A stretch of 14,726 nt of DNA, from assembly GCA_947175845.1 (NCBI GenBank), contig CAMWOK010000042.1, positions 1 through 14,726 of the forward strand, read 5' to 3'. The position numbers and the translations under genes were made by a program. The stretch is from an uncultured Lachnospiraceae bacterium. Lineage in GTDB: Bacteria; Bacillota; Clostridia; Lachnospirales; Lachnospiraceae. Shown here piece after piece: positions 6,826 to 12,475 of the stretch; positions within the stretch are counted from its first letter, which is position 1, and the number at the start of each line of letters is the position of its first letter. The notes beneath the pieces are model-generated. The model had not been told where the DNA came from, ran no database searches, and saw nothing but the letters and a program-made list of their open reading frames with translations.

Positions 6826-8145
6826 TCAGCGCTTTACCCGCCGCACCAGAAACGGCATCTCATACGCCATCATGGCGCCCCACCCAGCCAGGTACGCCCA
6901 CGGCAGGGCGGTGATTCCCATGCCGCACCCAAATACCAGCCAGATGCAGGCGAGCACGCGGGCGCCCATGTTGATCAGGCTGCTCCAGAGCGTGATTTTC
7001 AGATCTCCCATGCCGCGAAAATATCCCTGGATGCCGTTTGTGACTGCCGGAACGACATACATCCACGCAATCAGGTGCAGATACTGCTCCCCGAGCAGGA
7101 TCGTCGCCGCATCCTTCGTGAACAGCCGCATCACCGGGTTTGCAAAGAGCAGCAGAAAAACGCCCAGCACAGCACCGTACACGAGTTCTATGAACATGCC
7201 TGCACCAAATGCGGTGCGCACGCGCCCATTCTCGCCTGCGCCACGGTTCTGCGCCATGACACTGGTCATGGCGTGCCCGATGTTCTGCTCCGGGATATAG
7301 GCGTAGTCATCCACGCGGTTGATGGCCGTGAACGCGGCTGTCGCCGTGACGCCCATGGTATTTACAATCCCCTGGATACCGAGCTTTCCGAGCTGGACGG
7401 TGGACTGTTGCAGCGCGCTGACAAAACCGTACTGCACGATCTCCCACAACAGTTTTTTGTCAAACACAAACCACTGTCTGCCGAGATTGAGAATCGGAAT
7501 CCTGCGCCGGATGTACGCCCAGCACAGCAGGCAGCTGAGCGCCTCGCTCAGCACCGTGCTGACCGCACAGCCGACTGTACCCATGGAAAAGACGACCACA
7601 AAGATCAAATCACCCACGATGTTGATCACCGCGCTGATTCCAAGGAAAAAGAGCGGGGACCGGCTGTCGCCCATGGCCCGCAGCGTGCTTGCAAAAAAGT
7701 TGTAAATAAAATTGAACACCAGCCCGCACATCAGTATCCGCAGATACGCCGCTGCCTCCGGCCGGATCGCTGCGTCCACCTGCAGTATCCCCAGAAGCGC
7801 CGGAGCCGCAGCCAGAGAAACCGCGGTGAGCAGGAGCGAGAAGGCAACGCCGGAGATCATGGCGGTGCTGACCTCCCGCTGCAGCATCCTGTAATCCTTT
7901 GCGCCGTACAGCGTGCCGACCAGAATGCCCGCTCCCAGGCAGATTCCCTGCACAAACAGGATGATCAGCGTGAGAAGCGGGTTGCTCGTCCCGACTGCCG
8001 CGAGCGCGTCCTTCCCCACATGCTGGCCGACGATAATGCTGTCGACGGCATTGTAGGTCAGCTGCAACAGGTTGCCCAGCACCAGCGGTATGGTAAATTG
8101 AATGAGGATAGGAAGAATCTTCCCTTTTGTCATATCGTTTGTCAT
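6826..8145 (-). CDS. MATE family efflux transporter, coupled to PRTase-TRSP
   Basis: A 439-residue protein of typical MATE length with about twelve hydrophobic segments in two similar halves. It begins MTNDMTKGKILPILIQFTIP and continues with NAVDSIIVGQHVG (about residues 32-44), a MATE hallmark near helix 1. A second-half counterpart, AINRVDDYAYIPEQNIGHAM, is also typical of the DinF/MepA-like branch. MATE proteins export cationic drugs, metabolites or lipid-linked compounds using Na+ or H+ gradients. The start at ATG 8145-8143 is chosen over the longer in-frame opening at 8184 because it forms an ATGA overlap with the stop codon of PRTase-TRSP and begins at the conserved N-terminus. This overlap implies translational coupling, so its cargo is probably linked to the pathway (inference). 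No terminator is evident after the stop. Confidence 0.92.
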   Translation of the reverse strand: MTNDMTKGKILPILIQFTIPLVLGNLLQLTYNAVDSIIVGQHVGKDALAAVGTSNPLLTLIILFVQGICLGAGILVGTLYGAKDYRMLQREVSTAMISGVAFSLLLTAVSLAAAPALLGILQVDAAIRPEAAAYLRILMCGLVFNFIYNFFASTLRAMGDSRSPLFFLGISAVINIVGDLIFVVVFSMGTVGCAVSTVLSEALSCLLCWAYIRRRIPILNLGRQWFVFDKKLLWEIVQYGFVSALQQSTVQLGKLGIQGIVNTMGVTATAAFTAINRVDDYAYIPEQNIGHAMTSVMAQNRGAGENGRVRTAFGAGMFIELVYGAVLGVFLLLFANPVMRLFTKDAATILLGEQYLHLIAWMYVVPAVTNGIQGYFRGMGDLKITLWSSLINMGARVLACIWLVFGCGMGITALPWAYLAGWGAMMAYEMPFLVRRVKR

Positions 8146-9263
8146 CGCCGATTTCCCACCAGCAGAATGCGCTCGTTCCCGCACAGCCGCAGCGCGCGTG
8201 CCAGCGCGTCCACCCCCGCGGTCAAATCCCCTTCCGCATCGGTCATTATGACAACTGTGTCATATTTTTGCAGGTCATAGATGTAGGTCGTGCGCCCGCT
8301 GTCATACAGGCTCGAAAGCTCATAGCGCGCGTGCAGCGGATAGTCCGGTTCAGTGCTCACCGCAATTGGACTTCGCGTGGTCGCGTGGAACCACACATCC
8401 TTTCCCTGCGCTTCGAGCCGGCTGGCCGCTAAGAGCGCTGGATACATATATTCCTCCGTTCCGAGCACCAGCACACGGTGCGCAAAGCGGATGTCTGCCT
8501 GCGCTGCGATACTCCCGCACAATTCTGCGCAGTACTGCTGGTACGCCGCAGAGCTGACAAGCCGCCGCGCATTCATGTGCCCGTCTGTCTTAATGTGCTC
8601 TATCCCGCACAAACTCACATCCTCTGGCGCTCTGCTATTTTTGCAGACAATGTAAGTTCCGTCCCCCCTGTACGCCTTTGCTGTCCGCGCGTATGCGGCA
8701 TGGTCTGTCTTGACGAGCCAGAACAGCTCGATTCCACTGTCCTTGAAGGTGTCCAGCGCCGCCCTGTCCATTCCGTTGAGCACGGACGCCACGGAAAACT
8801 TTATATTGTCAGAATACTGTTTTTTCAATACCGCAATACTGTTTAAAATGGTTTTTCCCGTCGTGACCTCGTCCTCCACAAAGAGGATTCTGTCGATTGA
8901 GCCGGCAGCGATGTCGATGTCATCCCGGACAAGCTTCTGCTCTGTGGCATGGCTGTGCTCCTCCGAAAAATAAAGGTATTCGACGCCGGAAAGCGTCTCC
9001 CGCGTCGTCTGCATATAGTCCACGCCAAGCTCTGCCGCCACCGCCGCGCCGATTGCCGTCGCCGTCTCCGCAAACCCGATAACCAGCAGTTTTTCGCCCT
9101 CATATGCGCCCCGCACAGTATCCGCCAGCGCGCAAAACATGGCGAGCGCTTCGGCCGGTCTCACCGGAATGTGCTTTCCCTGCAGTCTGTTGACCACCAG
9201 ATAGTTCCTCTTGCTGTTGTTCTCCCGCTTTGCGACCCGCACCAGGTTCTGTTCTGTGTACAT
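8142..9263 (-). CDS. Phosphoribosyltransferase (PRTase_2 type) with C-terminal TRSP domain
   Basis: A 373-residue protein with ATG 9263-9261 and GGGGGAG seven bases upstream. The N-terminal PRTase domain shows VIGFAETATAIG (61-72) and the PRPP-binding loop ILFVEDEVTTGKT (126-138), with the acidic pair E130-D131 and the TTGKT phosphate loop. The C-terminal part (about 255-373) carries the signature TTRSPI at 295-300, whose residues T296-R297-S298-P299 give the TRSP domain its name. This two-domain architecture is characteristic of Ter-associated biosynthetic operons, where two PRTases are predicted to act in making a nucleoside-like metabolite. It is first in a two-gene unit with the MATE transporter (ATGA overlap). 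Its promoter lies at 9320-9348. The catalytic chemistry has not been shown for this family as far as I know. Confidence 0.9.
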   Translation of the reverse strand: MYTEQNLVRVAKRENNSKRNYLVVNRLQGKHIPVRPAEALAMFCALADTVRGAYEGEKLLVIGFAETATAIGAAVAAELGVDYMQTTRETLSGVEYLYFSEEHSHATEQKLVRDDIDIAAGSIDRILFVEDEVTTGKTILNSIAVLKKQYSDNIKFSVASVLNGMDRAALDTFKDSGIELFWLVKTDHAAYARTAKAYRGDGTYIVCKNSRAPEDVSLCGIEHIKTDGHMNARRLVSSAAYQQYCAELCGSIAAQADIRFAHRVLVLGTEEYMYPALLAASRLEAQGKDVWFHATTRSPIAVSTEPDYPLHARYELSSLYDSGRTTYIYDLQKYDTVVIMTDAEGDLTAGVDALARALRLCGNERILLVGNRR

Positions 9264-9319
9264 CCTTGATCTCCCCCTCTCCCGTCCGCCTTTTTATCGC
9301 GCAGAAGGTATCTCGTTCC

Positions 9320-9348
9320 ATTATACCTTCATCCGCACTGCACAACAA
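9320..9348 (-). promoter_or_regulatory. Promoter of the PRTase-TRSP / MATE unit
   Basis: On the minus strand, TTGTTG (9348-9343) is spaced 17 bases from a perfect TATAAT (9325-9320). The -35 lies within a short inverted repeat with arms GCACT and AGTGC (9335-9352), a possible operator. Confidence 0.7.
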
Positions 9349-9373
9349 GTGCATTTTCAGAAATTCATACTGC

Positions 9374-9402
9374 TTGTGCAAATTATGGGAACGTGGTATG
9401 AT
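9374..9402 (+). promoter_or_regulatory. Divergent promoter of the immunity-like gene
   Basis: TTGTGC (9374-9379) is spaced 17 bases from TATGAT (9397-9402). It is back to back with the PRTase-TRSP promoter, and its -10 is about 95 bases upstream of the ATG at 9498. Confidence 0.6.
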
Positions 9403-9414
9403 TTGATCAGACAC

Positions 9415-9434
9415 TGTGGCGGCTGTCTGCCACA
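9415..9434. promoter_or_regulatory. Inverted repeat just downstream of the 9374-9402 promoter
   Basis: TGTGGC (9415-9420) and GCCACA (9429-9434) form perfect arms around an eight-base spacer, placed about 12 bases after the -10. This is a natural position for a repressor operator or for a leader hairpin. There is no T-tract, so it is not a terminator. Confidence 0.35.
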
Positions 9435-9497
9435 AATGATTTGGGAACACTTTTTCAGAGGCATTCTTGCCTCAGCAGACAGGAAATGGAGATTGTT

Positions 9498-9992
9498 ATG
9501 GTACTCATCAATGACGCAAACGATAAATTTAAGGAAAAACAGGCCGAGATATGCGACTGTCTCTTTTCCTTATTGCAGCAGCTCAATGCCCTGGAGAACG
9601 AAATTGCCGCGCGCGATGATGCGCTTGCATCAAAGAGGCCAGAGCTTGGCCTTGCCCTGAACCAGATCGTGCCAGGACAGCTTGCACTCTGGGATGAGTA
9701 CAGACAGCGGCTTGGTGATATTGTGAAGCCCGCCTGCACGGAAAAGCTTGTCGGCAGGGGGTATGGAGGCTCTTTTGGAACGCCCGCAAAATACGGTTAT
9801 CTTGACGGCGTGTGCACCGTGAACTTTTTCATGAACTCTGCAAAACGCGCTGTCGTGGAGACACATTTTGTGCAAGGCATCGGTCAGAAGCACAAATTTG
9901 TCATGCGGGATATGGACGGAAAATGGCTGATCGACGCGGTCTATTATGGTTTTGAGAGCGACGATAAATGGCATTGCGACCACATACACTGA
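9498..9992 (+). CDS. Probable RhsIA/NTF2-fold immunity-like protein
   Basis: A 164-residue protein. ATG 9498 is preferred because GGAG (9488-9491) lies six bases upstream; in-frame starts at 9486 and 9441 are less well placed. The N-terminal half is helical and charged. The C-terminal half ends in a beta-rich segment, KHKFVMRDMDGKWLIDAVYY followed by GFESDDKWHCDHI, which resembles the end of RhsIA-type immunity proteins of polymorphic toxin systems and NTF2-like folds in general. No signal peptide is seen. No Rhs, WXG100 or other toxin gene is next to it, so if the assignment holds it is an orphan immunity gene. Assignment rests on pattern memory only. It could be a different small NTF2-like protein. 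Confidence 0.55.
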   Translation: MVLINDANDKFKEKQAEICDCLFSLLQQLNALENEIAARDDALASKRPELGLALNQIVPGQLALWDEYRQRLGDIVKPACTEKLVGRGYGGSFGTPAKYGYLDGVCTVNFFMNSAKRAVVETHFVQGIGQKHKFVMRDMDGKWLIDAVYYGFESDDKWHCDHIH

Positions 9993-10046
9993 GTGCGGTT
10001 TCAAGATACCACACGAAAAACACCACAGGCACAAGGAGGCCGGGCG

Positions 10047-10139
10047 ATGACCAAACAGGCAGATGCGCGCGGAAACCTCCTGCTGAAAAAAGGGTTATCG
10101 CTGCACGGTAGCCGAGTGAACCATCACAGATTGGAGTGA
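10047..10139 (+). CDS. Possible 30-residue small ORF or leader peptide
   Basis: ATG 10047 follows a good ribosome binding site (AAGGAGG, 10033-10039) and the frame ends at TGA 10137-10139, seven bases before the GNAT gene start. The product is basic (several Lys, Arg and His) and has no recognisable domain. It could be a leader peptide coupled to the downstream gene, a gene remnant, or chance. The ribosome binding site is the only support. Confidence 0.25.
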   Translation: MTKQADARGNLLLKKGLSLHGSRVNHHRLE

Positions 10140-10145
10140 GCAGAA

Positions 10146-10946
10146 ATGACGGAAAAAACGAAATTAATTCTCTCTCAGACGATCAACGCCGCAATCATAG
10201 CCGGCATCCTGATCTTCTGCGTCGGCGGATATTATACGGTGATAAAAGCGGGCATCCCATACCAGGATCCGCCACTGGAACTGCAGATACAGTATGCAGT
10301 CAACATGAAAATTGGCGAAATTCTGACAGGTATGGGCTTTCGGCTTGCCCTGTGCGGCAGTCTCGTGCGGCTTGTGTGGAACCTGATCGGGAAAACGCAC
10401 AGACGGCATGACCCGATCGTGTTGATGGAACCGACCGCCGCATACGCGGACGATATCTGGCAGTTCCGACAGGAAATCATCGCCTCTGACGACAGGGACA
10501 AATTTGCCGGGTGCGGCAGTCTTGAGCAGTGCGCGTCTGCGCAGGAGTGGATTGATGCCATCCGCCGCAATAAGTCAGAAGAAACCTGTCAGAAAGATCT
10601 GGTTCCGTCGAGAATCGACATCGCAGTGCGCAAGCGCGACAACCGGATTGTCGGAATCATCGAGCTGCGCTACCATATCAACCACCCCATCCTCGGCACG
10701 TGGGGCGGGCACATCGGATATTATGTGCGCCCGGGCGAACGGCGCAGAGGCTACGCGAAGGAAATGCTCCGTCAGACGCTGCGCAGCTGCAAGCGCCTGA
10801 ATATCCACAAAGTACTCATCACCTGCGACGACGACAATCCTGCCAGCGAGAAAGTGATCCGCGCAAACGGCGGTGTTTTTGAAAAGAATATCACCGTGGA
10901 CGGGCATGTGATGAAACGATATTGGATAACAGTGGACAACACCTGA
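10146..10946 (+). CDS. Membrane-anchored GNAT-family N-acetyltransferase
   Basis: A 266-residue protein with ATG 10146 and GGAG at 10133-10136. Residues 1-85 form a separate N-terminal module with a clear membrane helix at about 13-33 and a second hydrophobic stretch near 64-82, ending in a basic stop (KTHRR). The GNAT domain follows from about 91: LMEPTAAYADDIWQFRQE, then a beta strand IDIAVRKRDNRIVGIIELRY, the acetyl-CoA pyrophosphate loop ERRRGYA (198-204), and NPASEKVIRANGG (231-243), all classical. GNAT enzymes of this short type normally start near residue 94, so this is a fusion of a small membrane protein with a soluble acetyltransferase. Substrate is unknown. The stop codon lies in a strong hairpin, and a second T-tailed terminator follows. 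Confidence 0.85.
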   Translation: MTEKTKLILSQTINAAIIAGILIFCVGGYYTVIKAGIPYQDPPLELQIQYAVNMKIGEILTGMGFRLALCGSLVRLVWNLIGKTHRRHDPIVLMEPTAAYADDIWQFRQEIIASDDRDKFAGCGSLEQCASAQEWIDAIRRNKSEETCQKDLVPSRIDIAVRKRDNRIVGIIELRYHINHPILGTWGGHIGYYVRPGERRRGYAKEMLRQTLRSCKRLNIHKVLITCDDDNPASEKVIRANGGVFEKNITVDGHVMKRYWITVDNT

Positions 10947-10969
10947 AAAGGCTTTCAGGAGTTGTCCAC
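10932..10969. repeat. Long near-perfect hairpin spanning the GNAT stop codon
   Basis: GTGGACAACACCTGAAA (10932-10948) and TTTCAGGAGTTGTCCAC (10953-10969) pair over 16 of 17 positions with a four-base loop (AGGC). The GNAT TGA stop (10944-10946) sits in the left arm. No T-tract follows on either strand, so it is not a standard terminator. It may protect the mRNA 3' end or act with the terminator at 11004-11025. Confidence 0.75.
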
Positions 10970-11003
10970 TGCACAAATACACTATTTTTCACGATACAGA
11001 CGC

Positions 11004-11025
11004 AGGCAGTTACCCTGCCTTTTTT
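11004..11025 (+). terminator. Rho-independent terminator after the GNAT gene
   Basis: AGGCAG (11004-11009) pairs with CTGCCT (11015-11020) around a five-base loop, followed by a run of T to 11025. It serves plus-strand transcription from the GNAT gene and overlaps the 3' end of the broken lipoprotein gene. Confidence 0.75.
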
Positions 11026-12157
11026 ATGTTTACGATACAGAACTCCTTATCCGAATAAGCCGTTTCCATCGCGACACTGCCGTCCAGGTTATGCCACAGA
11101 TAGCCATAATTATTTTTTTCACCGAACATCAGCAGATTGGTATAGGTCTGTGTCTCTGTTCGAGGCACCACAATCCACGGTGTGTCGATATGATGATCCA
11201 ATCCTCCAGCAGTGTGTAGGAGAACTTTCCGCCCAACTCTGCGAGGGAGACGCACGCCGACTGTTTTGTTTGGCGGTCATAAACCCACAGGACATCATTT
11301 GACTCATAGGATTCGCCCCAGATACAATAATCCTCATTCGCAACCGGCCGCATCACCTTTGTGGATACTGATACGGTTATTTGTTCCCCCGTCTGAATGT
11401 CGTCAATATAGATCTCGCTTGTTTTCGCGTCGATGCTGTCCACAACAGAATCCATCCTGTATGTGCACATCTGTCTGTCAATAACAGATACCTGTTCATA
11501 CGGTGAAGACAGATCGATTTTTTGTTTATCCACCATGATCTCTCCACTTTTAAGGTCATATTGGTACAAACTGATGGGATGCACAAACTTTTCTGTATCA
11601 GACTGGTCGTACCAGTAAATCTTCTCTTCCGTCAGACTCAGTACGATGCTCCAGAGTTCGCCATCCGTATCACTGTCCGAAAAAATAGTCTCTGCCTTTG
11701 ATTCCCGATCCGTCAGCGACAGCATCTTGATGCACCATGGCATGTTTTCCAGCCGCGGATACTCCTCCCAAACAAGTATCTCACCATCAGCACAGACATC
11801 GCTCATCTCAATGACACCCTCCGCCTGATACAATATACTGGTTTCACCGGACTTTGTGTCATAGGACAGTATCCTAGAAGCATGTTCTTGCGTTGGCTGC
11901 ACGGCGCCTTTTCCTTCGTGATCCGACAGATAATCCATATAATTTATCGCATAATAGACCGTCTCGTCACAGACTGTCCACGAGGAGACGCCGGCATGTT
12001 CCGGGACTGGCACCTCGATAAATTCCAGCGCAGTCTGCTCTTTCAGTGCATTGGTCTGCGTATAATGCACAAGTTCTTTGTTTTGTTCCTGCTGACGGCT
12101 GCATCCCGAGAGCAAAAAAACAATTGCAGATACAAATAGTGTTCCCCATCTTCTCAT
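11010..12157 (-). pseudogene. Frameshifted lipoprotein with probable beta-propeller-like domain
   Basis: ATG 12157-12155 opens a lipoprotein signal: a basic start, a hydrophobic stretch and the lipobox LLSGC, so C19 would be lipidated and the protein anchored outside the membrane. The body has repeated short blocks of the type 'YYAINYMDYL', 'SRILSYDTKSGETSILY' and 'LYQYDLKSGEIMVDKQ', as in extracytoplasmic beta-propeller-like proteins. The frame is good until about 11180, where it shifts and hits a stop at 11129. The continuation, WIVVPRTETQTYTNLL and on to VNIKKAG, is intact in another frame to the stop at 11010-11012. Removing one CA from the ACACACC run near 11180-11187 would restore a single frame of about 381 residues. 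It lies downstream of a BlaI remnant. The break may be a real mutation or a sequencing error. Confidence 0.7.
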
Positions 12158-12200
12158 ACTCTGATCACCCAATTATCTTAATAAATATGTACATATAATC

Positions 12201-12437
12201 TCATTCGTTCTCCCACTCTTCTAACACTTTTCGTAGTGCTTTCATTTCGCTTTCATCCAGTCTTACCCCTCCGTTCAACATTGTGAGCATTTTTGCAAAC
12301 GATCCTCCATAATTACGATTCAAAAATGTTTTCGTCGGACGTTCCAAATACTCTTCCCTCTCTTTTGGAAACCCTGCAAAGGTCATCAGGACAGTCACTG
12401 CGCAGGAGATTGCATCCAATCGGGAAAACGCGGCGCA
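12201..12437 (-). pseudogene. C-terminal remnant of a BlaI/MecI-family repressor
   Basis: The frame is open from just after a TAA at 12440-12438 to a TGA at 12203-12201. The part from about 12380 reads KEREEYLERPTKTFLNRNYG, then GSFAKMLTMLNGG and ESEMKALRKVLEEWENE. This matches the dimerisation end of BlaI/MecI/CopY repressors, where FL...GGS and a final helix are conserved. The N-terminal winged-helix DNA-binding domain (about 60-70 residues) is absent in every minus-strand frame I checked, and the sequence upstream runs directly into the DUF4132 gene end. No ATG begins the frame (first in-frame M at 12386). It cannot bind DNA as a normal repressor. The lipoprotein starts 43 bases downstream. 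The usual BlaR1-type metalloprotease partner is missing. Confidence 0.65.
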
Positions 12438-12475
12438 TTATGTGGCACTGACAGCCGCGCAGCCCCCATCTTCTG

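Noticed and set aside
8143..8184. Longer MATE start at 8184
   Set aside because: It would add 13 polar residues not typical of MATE proteins and overlap the upstream gene by 43 bases. The ATG at 8145 fits the family N-terminus and the ATGA coupling.
7075..8280. Long plus-strand open frame of 401 codons
   Set aside because: It is antisense to the MATE gene, is rich in Arg, His and Gln with no domain, and has no ribosome binding site. It is a shadow of a GC-rich gene.
9993..10014. Weak hairpin GTGCGGT / ACCACAC after the immunity-like gene
   Set aside because: One mismatch in a seven-base stem and no T-tract, so not supported as a terminator.
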